DNA of 64,000 nt from Heligmosomoides polygyrus polygyrus (taxonomy: Eukaryota > Nematoda > Chromadorea > Rhabditida > Heligmosomidae): assembly GCA_947396885.1 (NCBI GenBank), contig OX377203.1:26043253-26107252 (forward strand), given 5' to 3'. Below the pieces are notes generated by a model. That model ran no database searches and was not told the origin of the DNA. It saw nothing but the letters and a program-made list of their open reading frames with translations. This document shows positions 35,213-47,878 of the stretch, piece by piece. The position numbers and the translations under genes are program-made. Numbering within the stretch: the stretch's first letter is position 1; the number at the start of each line of letters is the position of its first letter.

Positions 35213-35640
35213 ACTAAGGGCCTGTTCAGGGAGTCGAGTGTTCTACCCCCTCGTCCACCTGGCCCGCCCACTCCCAACCCCCTGTGTTTGCTCGAGAGTA
35301 CAGTGGCTGACTTACGAGATAGAGGAGACGCAGACATTTGCCATGCCTAGGTTTAAAGGGCGGGGGGTAGATTGCCACTTCGCCAATATGCATTCATCTC
35401 CACAACACACCGTAGAAGTGGAATGCGTGGCGCATCCCGAAGGGATTGAAACGCCGTCCTTTAACTTTTTATCATTACGTCGGGTCATGCCGCGAAAGGG
35501 ACGAGTGTTCGTCCCCCTGGCTCGTCCAACCCCAACCTCCTGGGTGTGCTCGAGATTACCTTACGAGATAGCGGAGACGCGGGCGTTTGCAACGCCTTTG
35601 TTTAAAGTTCGGGGTAGGGGTGACGGGGAAGAACGCCACT
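35213..35640. repeat. Two direct copies of a 145-160-bp repeat plus a SINE tail
   Basis: Copies at about 35215-35373 and 35484-35625 share GACGAGTGTTC, CTCGTCCA, CTCGAGA, TTACGAGATAG.GGAGACGC and TGCCATGCCTAGGTTTAAAG-type blocks. Between them, 35395-35480 carries the 3' block of the SINE family in plus orientation. This lies between thoc-2 and the tRNA array. Confidence 0.6.
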
Positions 35641-35710
35641 CCGCCGCGCCGCGATGGGGCTCTGAACATCCCCTTTGCTCCACAAAAGGCCGGCATTATC
35701 GCCAAAACTC

Positions 35711-35781
35711 TGCATCGGCCTGGAATCGAACCCGGGCCGCCCGCGTGGCAGGCGAGCATTCTGCCACTGAACCACCGATGC
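35711..35781 (-). tRNA. tRNA-Gly(GCC): tRNA-Gly(GCC), first and most diverged copy
   Basis: Edge copy. The 3' T-stem strand reads CCAGG instead of CCCGG, giving a mismatch, and the D-loop has GGCA for GGTA. Anticodon and ends are kept. Divergence at the array edge is what unequal exchange predicts. Confidence 0.85.
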
Positions 35782-35876
35782 TTGGACGTGTTCCAGCCTT
35801 GCCTACGACACGCGAATAGGAAGCGGTTTCCGCGCGCGGCATTATCGGTGAGCAGGGTGCGAACGAAATTCTCGTC

Positions 35877-35880
35877 AAAA
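35877..35880 (-). terminator. Pol III terminator TTTT, representative copy
   Basis: Four T on the minus strand, three bases after the discriminator. Present after 140 of the 161 copies. The 19 duplicated copies and copies 46574 and 49733 have only TTT. Confidence 0.85.
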
Positions 35881-35883
35881 CAT

Positions 35884-35954
35884 TGCATCGGCCGGGAATC
35901 GAACCCGGGCCGCCCGCGTGGCAGGCGAGCATTCTACCACTGAACCACCGATGC
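35884..35954 (-). tRNA. tRNA-Gly(GCC): tRNA-Gly(GCC), canonical 71-nt copy
   Basis: Read on the minus strand: acceptor GCATCGG pairs fully with CCGATGC, discriminator A. The D-stem is GTTC/GAAT with an AGTGGTA loop. The anticodon arm is CTCGC/GCGGG with the loop CTGCCAC, so the anticodon is GCC (reads GGC and GGU glycine codons). The variable loop is 4 nt. The T-arm is CCGGG-TTCGATT-CCCGG. No intron. This is the consensus form of most copies. Confidence 0.98.
35895..35947 (-). promoter_or_regulatory. Internal Pol III promoter (A and B boxes), representative copy
   Basis: A box TGGTTCAGTGG (35947-35937) and B box GGTTCGATTCC (35905-35895) match the TFIIIC consensus. They are repeated in essentially every unit, so about 160 TFIIIC-type sites are spaced every 173 bp. 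Confidence 0.9.
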
Positions 35955-36228
35955 TTGGACGCCTTCGAGCCTCGCCTACGACACGCGAATAGGAAGCGGT
36001 TTCCGCGCGCGGCACTATCGGTGAGCAGGGTGCGAACGAAATTCTCGCCAAAACATTGTATCGGCCGGGAATCGAATCCGGGCCGCCCGCGTGGCAGGCG
36101 AGCATTCTACCACTGAACCACCGATGTTTGGACGTCTTCGAGCCTCGCCTACGACACACGAATAGGAAGCGGATTCCGCGCGCGGCACTATCGGTGAGCA
36201 GGGTGCGAACGAAGTTCTCGCCAAACAT

Positions 36229-36325
36229 TGCATCGGCCGGGAATCGAACCCGGGCCCATCGGCCGGGAATCGAACCCGGGCCGCCCACGTGGCAGGCGAG
36301 CACTCTACCACTGAACCACCGATGC
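36229..36325 (-). tRNA. T-arm-duplicated tRNA-Gly(GCC), subtype i
   Basis: After the last acceptor base but one, 26 nt repeat the T-arm and 3' acceptor strand exactly, so the gene has two alternative 3' halves. D-stem GAGT (U11-G24 wobble); terminator TTT. The anticodon stem also has C40 to T here (G-U pair). The 5' spacer has the 2-bp deletion typical of subtype i. Confidence 0.85.
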
Positions 36326-36770
36326 TTGGACGTCTTCGAGCCTCGCCTACGACACGCGAATAGGAAGCGGTTTCCGCGCGCGGCACTCGGTGAGCAGGGT
36401 GCGAACGAAATTCTCGCCAAAACATTGCATCGGCCGGGAATCGAACCCGGGCCGCCCGCGTGGCAGGCGAGCATTCTACCACTGAACCACCGATGCTTGG
36501 ACGTCTTCGAGCCTCGCCTACGACACGCGAATAGGAAGCGGTTTCCGCGCGCGGCACTATCGGTGAGCAGGGTGCGAACGAAATTCTCGCCAAAACATTG
36601 CATCGGCCGGGAATCGAACCCGGGCCGCCCGCGTGGCAGGCGAGCATTCTACCACTGAACCACCGATGCTTGGACGTCTTCGAGCCTCGCCTACGACACG
36701 CGAATAGGAAGCGGTTTCCGCGCGCGGCACTATCGGTGAGCAGGGTGCGAACGAAGTTCTCGCCAAACAT

Positions 36771-36867
36771 TGCATCGGCCGGGAATCGAACCCGGGCCCA
36801 TCGGCCGGGAATCGAACCCGGGCCGCCCGCGTGGCAGGCGAGCATTCTACCACTGAACCACCGATGC
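36771..36867 (-). tRNA. T-arm-duplicated tRNA-Gly(GCC), subtype ii
   Basis: Same 26-nt duplication and TTT terminator, but the normal D-stem GAAT and full-length next spacer. Confidence 0.85.
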
Positions 36868-37834
36868 TCGGACGTCTTCGAGCCTCGCCTACGACACGCG
36901 AATAGGAAGCGGTTTCCGCGCGCGGCACTATCGGTGAGCAGGGTGCGAAAGAAATTCTCGCCAAAACATTGCATCGGCCGGGAATCGAACCCGGGCCGCC
37001 CGCGTGGCAGGCGAGCATTCTACCACTGAACCACCGATGCTTGGACGTCTTCGAGCCTCGCCTGCGACACGCGAATAGGAAGCGGTTTCCGCGCGCGGCA
37101 CTATCGGTGAGCAGGGTGCGAACGAAATTCTCGCCAAAACATTGCAACGGCCGGGAATCGAACCCGGGCCGCCCGCGTGGCAGGCGAGCATTCTACCACT
37201 GAACCACCGATGCTTGGACGTCTTCGAGCCTCGCCTACGACACGCGAATAGGAAGCGGTTTCCGCGCGCGGCACTATCGGTGAGCAGGGTGCGAACGAAA
37301 TTCTCGCCAAAACATTGCATCGGCCGGGAATCGAACCCGGGCCGCCCGCGTGGCAGGCGAGCATTCTACCACTGAACCACCGATGCTTAGACGTCTTCGA
37401 GAATCGCCTGCGACACGCGAATAGGAAGCGGTTTCCGCGCGCGGCACTATCGGTGAGCAGGGTGCGAACGAAATTCTCGCCAAAACATTGCATCGGCCGG
37501 GAATCGAACCCGGGCCGCCCGCGTGGCAGGCGAGCATTCTACCACTGAACCACCGATGCTCGGACGTCTTCGAGCCTCGCCTACGACACGCGAATAGGAA
37601 GCGGTTTCCGCGCGCGGCACTATCGGTGAGCAGGGTGCGAACGAAATTCTCGCCAAAACATTGCATCGGCCGGGAATCGAACCCGGGCCGCCCGCGTGGC
37701 AGGCGAGCATTCTACCACTGAACCACCGATGCTTGGACGTCTTCGAGCCTCGCCTGCGACACGCGAATAGGAAGCGGTTTCCGCGCGCGGCACTATCGGT
37801 GAGCAGGGTGCGAACGAAATTCTCGCCAAAACAT

Positions 37835-37905
37835 TGCAACGGACGGGAATCGAACCCGGCCCGCCCGCGTGGCAGGCGAGCATTCTACCACTGAACCACC
37901 GATGC
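37835..37905 (-). tRNA. tRNA-Gly(GCC) variant with T-stem and acceptor mismatches
   Basis: The 3' T-stem ends CCCGT instead of CCCGG (C-U mismatch), the variable loop is CGGG for CGGC, and the acceptor has U4-U69. Probably non-functional. An identical copy lies at 42896, 5061 bp away. Confidence 0.8.
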
Positions 37906-38179
37906 TTGGACGTCTTCGAGCCTCGCCTACGACACGCGAATAGGAAGCGGTTTCCGCGCGCGGCACTATCGGTGAGCAGGGTGCGAACGAAATTCTCGCC
38001 AAAACATTGCATCGGCCGGGAATCGAACCCGGGCCGCCCGCGTGGCAGGCGAGCATTCTACCACTGAACCACCGATGCTTAGACGTCTTCGAGAATCGCC
38101 TGCGACACGCGAATAGGAAGCGGATTCCGCGCGCGGCACTATCGGTGAGCAGGGTGCGAACGAAGTTCTCGCCAAACAT

Positions 38180-38276
38180 TGCATCGGCCGGGAATCGAAC
38201 CCGGGCCCATCGGCCGGGAATCGAACCCGGGCCGCCCGCGTGGCAGGCGAGCACTCTACCACTGAACCACCGATGC
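38180..38276 (-). tRNA. T-arm-duplicated tRNA-Gly(GCC), subtype i
   Basis: Partner of the copy 5061 bp to the right (43241). Confidence 0.85.
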
Positions 38277-41200
38277 TTGGACGTCTTCGAGCCTCGCCTA
38301 CGACACGCGAATAGGAAGCGGTTTCCGCGCGCGGCACTCGGTGAGCAGGGTGCGAACGAAATTCTCGCCAAAACATTGCATCGGCCGGGAATCGAACCCG
38401 GGCCGCCCGCGTGGCAGGCGAGCATTCTACCACTGAACCACCGATGCTTGGACGTCTTCGAGCCTCGCCTACGACACGCGAATAGGAAGCGGTTTCCGCG
38501 CGCGGCACTATCGGTGAGCAGGGTGCGAACGAAATTCTCGCCAAAACATTGCATCGGCCGGGAATCGAACCCGGGCCGCCCGCGTGGCAGGCGAGCATTC
38601 TACCACTGAACCACCGATGCTTGGACGTCTTCGAGCCTCGCCTGCGACACGCGAATAGGAAGCGGTTTCCGCGCGCAGCACTATCGGTGAGCAGGGTGCG
38701 AACGAAATTCTCGCCAAAACATTGCAACGGCCGGGAATCGAACCCGGGCCGCCCGCGTGGCAGGCGAGCATTCTACCACTGAACCACCGATGCTTGGACG
38801 TCTTCGAGCCTCGCCTACGACACGCGAATAGGAAGCGGTTTCCGCGCGCGGCACTATCGGTGAGCAGGGTGCGAACGAAATTCTCGCCAAAACATTGCAT
38901 CGGCCGGGAATCGAACCCGGGCCGCCCGCGTGGCAGGCGAGCATTCTACCACTGAACCACCGATGCTTGGACGTCTTCGAGCCTCGCCTACGACACGCGA
39001 ATAGGAAGCGGTTTCCGCGCGCGGCACTATCGGTGAGCAGGGTGCGAACGAAATTCTCGCCAAAACATTGCATCGGCCGGGAATCGAACCCGGGCCGCCC
39101 GCGTGGCAGGCGAGCATTCTACCACTGAACCACCGATGCTTGGACGTCTTCGAGCCTCGCCTGCGACACGCGAATAGGAAGCGGTTTCCGCGCGCAGCAC
39201 TATCGGTGAGCAGGGTGCGAACGAAATTCTCGCCAAAACATTGCAACGGCCGGGAATCGAACCCGGGCCGCCCGCGTGGCAGGCGAGCATTCTACCACTG
39301 AACCACCGATGCTTGGACGTCTTCGAGCCTCGCCTACGACACGCGAATAGGAAGCGGTTTCCGCGCGCGGCACTATCGGTGAGCAGGGTGCGAACGAAAT
39401 TCTCGCCAAAACATTGCATCGGCCGGGAATCGAACCCGGGCCGCCCGCGTGGCAGGCGAGCATTCTACCACTGAACCACCGATGCTTAGACGTCTTCGAG
39501 AATCGCCTGCGACACGCGAATAGGAAGCGGTTTCCGCGCGCGGCACTATCGGTGAGCAGGGTGCGAACGAAATTCTCGCCAAAACATTGCATCGGCCGGG
39601 AATCGAACCCGGGCCGCCCGCGTGGCAGGCGAGCATTCTACCACTGAACCACCGATGCTCGGACGTCTTCGAGCCTCGCCTACGACACGCGAATAGGAAG
39701 CGGTTTCCGCGCGCGGCACTCGGTGAGCAGGGTGCGAACGAAATTCTCGCCAAAACATTGCATCGGCCGGGAATCGAACCCGGGCCGCCCGCGTGGCAGG
39801 CGAGCATTCTACCACTGAACCACCGATGCTTGGACGTCTTCGAGCCTCGCCTACGACACCCGAATAGGAAGCGGTTTCCGCGCGCGGCACTATCGGTGAG
39901 CAGGGTGCGAACGAAATTCTCGCCAAAACATTGCATCGGCCGGGAATCGAACCCGGGCCGCCCGCGTGGCAGGCGAGCATTCTACCACTGAACCACCGAT
40001 GCTTGGACGTCTTCGAGCCTCGCCTGCGACACGCGAATAGGAAGCGGTTTCCGCGCGCGGCACTATCGGTGAGCAGGGTGCGAACGAAATTCTCGCCAAA
40101 ACATTGCAACGGCCGGGAATCGAACCCGGGCCGCCCGCGTGGCAGGCGAGCATTCTACCACTGAACCACCGATGCTTGGACGTCTTCGAGCCTCGCCTAC
40201 GACACGCGAATAGGAAGCGGTTTCCGCGCGCGGCACTATCGGTGAGCAGGGTGCGAACGAAATTCTCGCCAAAACATTGCATCGGCCGGGAATCGAACCC
40301 GGGCCGCCCGCGTGGCAGGCGAGCATTCTACCACTGAACCACCGATGCTTAGACGCCTTCGAGAATCGCCTGCGACACGCGAATAGGAAGCGGTTTCCGC
40401 GCGCGGCACTATCGGTGAGCAGGGTGCGAACGAAATTCTCGCCAAAACATTGCATCGGCCGGGAATCGAACCCGGGCCGCCCGCGTGGCAGGCGAGCATT
40501 CTACCACTGAACCACCGATGCTCGGACGTCTTCGAGCCTCGCCTACGACACGCGAATAGGAAGCGGTTTCCGCGCGCGGCACTATCGGTGAGCAGGGTGC
40601 GAACGAAATTCTCGCCAAAACATTGCAACGGCCGGGAATCGAACCCGGGCCGCCCGCGTGGCAGGCGAGCATTCTACCACTGAACCACCGATGCTTGGAC
40701 GTCTTCGAGCCTCGCCTACGACACGCGAATAGGAAGCGGTTTCCGCGCGCGGCACTATCGGTGAGCAGGGTGCGAACGAAATTCTCGCCAAAACATTGCA
40801 TCGGCCGGGAATCGAACCCGGGCCGCCCGCGTGGCAGGCGAGCATTCTACCACTGAACCACCGATGCTTAGACGTCTTCGAGAATCGCCTGCGACACGCG
40901 AATAGGAAGCGGTTTCCGCGCGCGGCACTATCGGTGAGCAGGGTGCGAACGAAATTCTCGCCAAAACATTGCATCGGCCGGGAATCGAACCCGGGCCGCC
41001 CGCGTGGCAGGCGAGCATTCTACCACTGAACCACCGATGCTCGGACGTCTTCGAGCCTCGCCTACGACACGCGAATAGGAAGCGGTTTCCGCGCGCGGCA
41101 CTCGGTGAGCAGGGTGCGAACGAAATTCTCGCCAAAACATTGCATCGGCCGGGAATCGAACCCGGGCCGCCCGCGTGGCAGGCGAGCATTCTACCACTGA

Positions 41201-42350
41201 ACCACCGATGCTTGGACGTCTTCGAGCCTCGCCTACGACACCCGAATAGGAAGCGGTTTCCGCGCGCGGCACTATCGGTGAGCAGGGTGCGAACGAAATT
41301 CTCGCCAAAACATTGCATCGGCCGGGAATCGAACCCGGGCCGCCCGCGTGGCAGGCGAGCATTCTACCACTGAACCACCGATGCTTGGACGTCTTCGAGC
41401 CTCGCCTGCGACACGCGAATAGGAAGCGGTTTCCGCGCGCGGCACTATCGGTGAGCAGGGTGCGAACGAAATTCTCGCCAAAACATTGCAACGGCCGGGA
41501 ATCGAACCCGGGCCGCCCGCGTGGCAGGCGAGCATTCTACCACTGAACCACCGATGCTTGGACGTCTTCGAGCCTCGCCTACGACACGCGAATAGGAAGC
41601 GGTTTCCGCGCGCGGCACTATCGGTGAGCAGGGTGCGAACGAAATTCTCGCCAAAACATTGCATCGGCCGGGAATCGAACCCGGGCCGCCCGCGTGGCAG
41701 GCGAGCATTCTACCACTGAACCACCGATGCTTAGACGCCTTCGAGAATCGCCTGCGACACGCGAATAGGAAGCGGTTTCCGCGCGCGGCACTATCGGTGA
41801 GCAGGGTGCGAACGAAATTCTCGCCAAAACATTGCATCGGCCGGGAATCGAACCCGGGCCGCCCGCGTGGCAGGCGAGCATTCTACCACTGAACCACCGA
41901 TGCTCGGACGTCTTCGAGCCTCGCCTACGACACGCGAATAGGAAGCGGTTTCCGCGCGCGGCACTATCGGTGAGCAGGGTGCGAACGAAATTCTCGCCAA
42001 AACATTGCAACGGCCGGGAATCGAACCCGGGCCGCCCGCGTGGCAGGCGAGCATTCTACCACTGAACCACCGATGCTTGGACGTCTTCGAGCCTCGCCTA
42101 CGACACGCGAATAGGAAGCGGTTTCCGCGCGCGGCACTATCGGTGAGCAGGGTGCGAACGAAATTCTCGCCAAAACATTGCATCGGCCGGGAATCGAACC
42201 CGGGCCGCCCGCGTGGCAGGCGAGCATTCTACCACTGAACCACCGATGCTTAGACGTCTTCGAGAATCGCCTGCGACACGCGAATAGGAAGCGGATTCCG
42301 CGCGCGGCACTATCGGTGAGCAGGGTGCGAACGAAGTTCTCGCCAAACAT

Positions 42351-42447
42351 TGCATCGGCCGGGAATCGAACCCGGGCCCATCGGCCGGGAATCGAACCCG
42401 GGCCGCCCGCGTGGCAGGCGAGCATTCTACCACTGAACCACCGATGC
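42351..42447 (-). tRNA. T-arm-duplicated tRNA-Gly(GCC), subtype ii
   Basis: Partner of the copy 3679 bp to the right (46030). Confidence 0.85.
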
Positions 42448-42895
42448 TCGGACGTCTTCGAGCCTCGCCTACGACACGCGAATAGGAAGCGGTTTCCGCG
42501 CGCGGCACTATCGGTGAGCAGGGTGCGAACGAAATTCTCGCCAAAACATTGCATCGGCCGGGAATCGAACCCGGGCCGCCCGCGTGGCAGGCGAGCATTC
42601 TACCACTGAACCACCGATGCTTGGACGTCTTCGAGCCTCGCCTGCGACACGCGAATAGGAAGCGGTTTCCGCGCGCGGCACTATCGGTGAGCAGGGTGCG
42701 AACGAAATTCTCGCCAAAACATTGCATCGGCCGGGAATCGAACCCGGGCCGCCCGCGTGGCAGGCGAGCATTCTACCACTGAACCACCGATGCTTGGACG
42801 TCTTCGAGCCTCGCCTGCGACACGCGAATAGGAAGCGGTTTCCGCGCGCGGCACTATCGGTGAGCAGGGTGCGAACGAAATTCTCGCCAAAACAT

Positions 42896-42966
42896 TGCAA
42901 CGGACGGGAATCGAACCCGGCCCGCCCGCGTGGCAGGCGAGCATTCTACCACTGAACCACCGATGC
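42896..42966 (-). tRNA. tRNA-Gly(GCC) variant, twin of 37835
   Basis: Shares all the rare changes of the copy at 37835, which dates the block duplication after those mutations. Confidence 0.8.
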
Positions 42967-43240
42967 TTGGACGTCTTCGAGCCTCGCCTACGACACGCGA
43001 ATAGGAAGCGGTTTCCGCGCGCGGCACTATCGGTGAGCAGGGTGCGAACGAAATTCTCGCCAAAACATTGCATCGGCCGGGAATCGAACCCGGGCCGCCC
43101 GCGTGGCAGGCGAGCATTCTACCACTGAACCACCGATGCTTAGACGTCTTCGAGAATCGCCTGCGACACGCGAATAGGAAGCGGATTCCGCGCGCGGCAC
43201 TATCGGTGAGCAGGGTGCGAACGAAGTTCTCGCCAAACAT

Positions 43241-43337
43241 TGCATCGGCCGGGAATCGAACCCGGGCCCATCGGCCGGGAATCGAACCCGGGCCGCCCGC
43301 GTGGCAGGCGAGCACTCTACCACTGAACCACCGATGC
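43241..43337 (-). tRNA. T-arm-duplicated tRNA-Gly(GCC), subtype i
   Basis: Right-hand partner of 38180 in the 5061-bp block duplication. Confidence 0.85.
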
Positions 43338-46029
43338 TTGGACGTCTTCGAGCCTCGCCTACGACACGCGAATAGGAAGCGGTTTCCGCGCGCGGCACTC
43401 GGTGAGCAGGGTGCGAACGAAATTCTCGCCAAAACATTGCATCGGCCGGGAATCGAACCCGGGCCGCCCGCGTGGCAGGCGAGCATTCTACCACTGAACC
43501 ACCGATGCTTGGACGTCTTCGAGCCTCGCCTACGACACGCGAATAGGAAGCGGTTTCCGCGCGCGGCACTATCGGTGAGCAGGGTGCGAACGAAATTCTC
43601 GCCAAAACATTGCATCGGCCGGGAATCGAACCCGGGCCGCCCGCGTGGCAGGCGAGCATTCTACCACTGAACCACCGATGCTTGGACGTCTTCGAGCCTC
43701 GCCTGCGACACGCGAATAGGAAGCGGTTTCCGCGCGCAGCACTATCGGTGAGCAGGGTGCGAACGAAATTCTCGCCAAAACATTGCAACGGCCGGGAATC
43801 GAACCCGGGCCGCCCGCGTGGCAGGCGAGCATTCTACCACTGAACCACCGATGCTTGGACGTCTTCGAGCCTCGCCTACGACACGCGAATAGGAAGCGGT
43901 TTCCGCGCGCGGCACTATCGGTGAGCAGGGTGCGAACGAAATTCTCGCCAAAACATTGCATCGGCCGGGAATCGAACCCGGGCCGCCCGCGTGGCAGGCG
44001 AGCATTCTACCACTGAACCACCGATGCTTGGACGTCTTCGAGCCTCGCCTACGACACGCGAATAGGAAGCGGTTTCCGCGCGCGGCACTATCGGTGAGCA
44101 GGGTGCGAACGAAATTCTCGCCAAAACATTGCATCGGCCGGGAATCGAACCCGGGCCGCCCGCGTGGCAGGCGAGCATTCTACCACTGAACCACCGATGC
44201 TTGGACGTCTTCGAGCCTCGCCTGCGACACGCGAATAGGAAGCGGTTTCCGCGCGCAGCACTATCGGTGAGCAGGGTGCGAACGAAATTCTCGCCAAAAC
44301 ATTGCAACGGCCGGGAATCGAACCCGGGCCGCCCGCGTGGCAGGCGAGCATTCTACCACTGAACCACCGATGCTTGGACGTCTTCGAGCCTCGCCTACGA
44401 CACGCGAATAGGAAGCGGTTTCCGCGCGCGGCACTATCGGTGAGCAGGGTGCGAACGAAATTCTCGCCAAAACATTGCATCGGCCGGGAATCGAACCCGG
44501 GCCGCCCGCGTGGCAGGCGAGCATTCTACCACTGAACCACCGATGCTTAGACGTCTTCGAGAATCGCCTGCGACACGCGAATAGGAAGCGGTTTCCGCGC
44601 GCGGCACTATCGGTGAGCAGGGTGCGAACGAAATTCTCGCCAAAACATTGCATCGGCCGGGAATCGAACCCGGGCCGCCCGCGTGGCAGGCGAGCATTCT
44701 ACCACTGAACCACCGATGCTCGGACGTCTTCGAGCCTCGCCTACGACACGCGAATAGGAAGCGGTTTCCGCGCGCGGCACTCGGTGAGCAGGGTGCGAAC
44801 GAAATTCTCGCCAAAACATTGCATCGGCCGGGAATCGAACCCGGGCCGCCCGCGTGGCAGGCGAGCATTCTACCACTGAACCACCGATGCTTGGACGTCT
44901 TCGAGCCTCGCCTACGACACCCGAATAGGAAGCGGTTTCCGCGCGCGGCACTATCGGTGAGCAGGGTGCGAACGAAATTCTCGCCAAAACATTGCATCGG
45001 CCGGGAATCGAACCCGGGCCGCCCGCGTGGCAGGCGAGCATTCTACCACTGAACCACCGATGCTTGGACGTCTTCGAGCCTCGCCTGCGACACGCGAATA
45101 GGAAGCGGTTTCCGCGCGCGGCACTATCGGTGAGCAGGGTGCGAACGAAATTCTCGCCAAAACATTGCAACGGCCGGGAATCGAACCCGGGCCGCCCGCG
45201 TGGCAGGCGAGCATTCTACCACTGAACCACCGATGCTTGGACGTCTTCGAGCCTCGCCTACGACACGCGAATAGGAAGCGGTTTCCGCGCGCGGCACTAT
45301 CGGTGAGCAGGGTGCGAACGAAATTCTCGCCAAAACATTGCATCGGCCGGGAATCGAACCCGGGCCGCCCGCGTGGCAGGCGAGCATTCTACCACTGAAC
45401 CACCGATGCTTAGACGCCTTCGAGAATCGCCTGCGACACGCGAATAGGAAGCGGTTTCCGCGCGCGGCACTATCGGTGAGCAGGGTGCGAACGAAATTCT
45501 CGCCAAAACATTGCATCGGCCGGGAATCGAACCCGGGCCGCCCGCGTGGCAGGCGAGCATTCTACCACTGAACCACCGATGCTCGGACGTCTTCGAGCCT
45601 CGCCTACGACACGCGAATAGGAAGCGGTTTCCGCGCGCGGCACTATCGGTGAGCAGGGTGCGAGCGAAATTCTCGCCAAAACATTGCAACGGCCGGGAAT
45701 CGAACCCGGGCCGCCCGCGTGGCAGGCGAGCATTCTACCACTGAACCACCGATGCTTGGACGTCTTCGAGCCTCGCCTACGACACGCGAATAGGAAGCGG
45801 TTTCCGCGCGCGGCACTATCGGTGAGCAGGGTGCGAACGAAATTCTCGCCAAAACATTGCATCGGCCGGGAATCGAACCCGGGCCGCCCGCGTGGCAGGC
45901 GAGCATTCTACCACTGAACCACCGATGCTTAGACGTCTTCGAGAATCGCCTGCGACACGCGAATAGGAAGCGGATTCCGCGCGCGGCACTATCGGTGAGC
46001 AGGGTGCGAACGAAGTTCTCGCCAAACAT

Positions 46030-46126
46030 TGCATCGGCCGGGAATCGAACCCGGGCCCATCGGCCGGGAATCGAACCCGGGCCGCCCGCGTGGCAGGCGA
46101 GCATTCTACCACTGAACCACCGATGC
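46030..46126 (-). tRNA. T-arm-duplicated tRNA-Gly(GCC), subtype ii
   Basis: Left member of a pair 3159 bp apart (49189). Confidence 0.85.
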
Positions 46127-46573
46127 TCGGACGTCTTCGAGCCTCGCCTACGACACGCGAATAGGAAGCGGTTTCCGCGCGCGGCACTATCGGTGAGCAG
46201 GGTGCGAACGAAATTCTCGCCAAAACATTGCATCGGCCGGGAATCGAACCCGGGCCGCCCGCGTGGCAGGCGAGCATTCTACCACTGAACCACCGATGCT
46301 TGGACGTCTTCGAGCCTCGCCTGCGACACGCGAATAGGAAGCGGTTTCCGCGCGCGGCACTATCGGTGAGCAGGGTGCGAACGAAATTCTCGCCAAAACA
46401 TTGCATCGGCCGGGAATCGAACCCGGGCCGCCCGCGTGGCAGGCGAGCATTCTACCACTGAACCACCGATGCTTAGACGTCTTCGAGAATCGCCTACGAC
46501 ACGCGAATAGGAAGCGGTTTCCGCGCGCGGCACTATCGGTGAGCAGGGTGCGAACGAAGTTCTCGCCAAACAT

Positions 46574-46644
46574 TGCATCGGCCGGGAATCGAACCCGGGC
46601 CGCCCGCGTGGCAGGCGAGCACTCTACCACTGAACCACCGATGC
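46574..46644 (-). tRNA. tRNA-Gly(GCC), subtype i body without the duplication
   Basis: Has the GAGT D-stem and TTT terminator of subtype i but only one T-arm. It is most simply a duplicated copy that lost 26 bp by recombination between its two T-arms. A twin is at 49733. Confidence 0.85.
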
Positions 46645-46744
46645 TTGGACGTCTTCGAGCCTCGCCTACGACACGCGAATAGGAAGCGGTTTCCGCGCGC
46701 GGCACTCGGTGAGCAGGGTGCGAACGAAATTCTCGCCAAAACAT

Positions 46745-46815
46745 TGCATCGGCCGGGAATCGAACCCGGGCCGCCCGCGTGGCAGGCAAGCATTCTACCA
46801 CTGAACCACCGATGC
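46745..46815 (-). tRNA. tRNA-Gly(GCC), anticodon-stem variant
   Basis: Anticodon stem reads CTTGC for CTCGC (C29 to U, giving a U-G wobble). The twin at 49904 is 3159 bp away. Confidence 0.85.
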
Positions 46816-47781
46816 TTGGACGTCTTCGAGCCTCGCCTGCGACACGCGAATAGGAAGCGGTTTCCGCGCGCAGCACTATCGGTGAGCAGGGTGCGAACGA
46901 AATTCTCGCCAAAACCTTGCAACGGCCGGGAATCGAACCCGGGCCGCCCGCGTGGCAGGCGAGCATTCTACCACTGAACCACCGATGCTTGGACGTCTTC
47001 GAGAATCGCCTGCGACACGCGAATAGGAAGCGGTTTCCGCGCGCGGCACTATCGGTGAGCAGGGTGCGAACGAAATTCTCGCCAAAACATTGCATCGGCC
47101 GGGAATCGAACCCGGGCCGCCCGCGTGGCAGGCGAGCATTCTACCACTGAACCACCGATGCTCGGACGTCTTCGAGCCTCGCCTACGACACGCGAATAGG
47201 AAGCGGTTTCCGCGCGCGGCACTATCGGTGAGCAGGGTGCGAACGAAATTCTCGCCAAAACATTGCATCGGCCGGGAATCGAACCCGGGCCGCCCGCGTG
47301 GCAGGCGAGCATTCTACCACTGAACCACCGATGCTTGGACGTCTTCGAGCCTCGCCTGCGACACGCGAATAGGAAGCGGTTTCCGCGCGCGGCACTATCG
47401 GTGAGCAGGGTGCGAACGAAATTCTCGCCAAAACATTGCAACGGCCGGGAATCGAACCCGGGCCGCCCGCGTGGCAGGCGAGCATTCTACCACTGAACCA
47501 CCGATGCTTGGACGTCTTCGAGCCTCGCCTACGACACGCGAATAGGAAGCGGTTTCCGCGCGCGGCACTATCGGTGAGCAGGGTGCGAACGAAATTCTCG
47601 CCAAAACATTGCATCGGCCGGGAATCGAACCCGGGCCGCCCGCGTGGCAGGCGAGCATTCTACCACTGAACCACCGATGCTTAGACGTCTTCGAGAATCG
47701 CCTGCGACACGCGAATAGGAAGCGGATTCCGCGCGCGGCACTATCGGTGAGCAGGGTGCGAACGAAGTTCTCGCCAAACAT

Positions 47782-47878
47782 TGCATCGGCCGGGAATCGA
47801 ACCCGGGCCCATCGGCCGGGAATCGAACCCGGGCCGCCCGCGTGGCAGGCGAGCACTCTACCACTGAACCACCGATGC
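47782..47878 (-). tRNA. T-arm-duplicated tRNA-Gly(GCC), subtype i
   Basis: Left member of a pair 3159 bp apart (50941). The two differ in their 5' flank: TCGGACG here, TTGGACG in the partner. Confidence 0.85.

Noticed and set aside
35556..35943. Coding exon just left of the array
   Set aside because: The frames run from the direct repeat into the first tRNA units with no domain or splice support.
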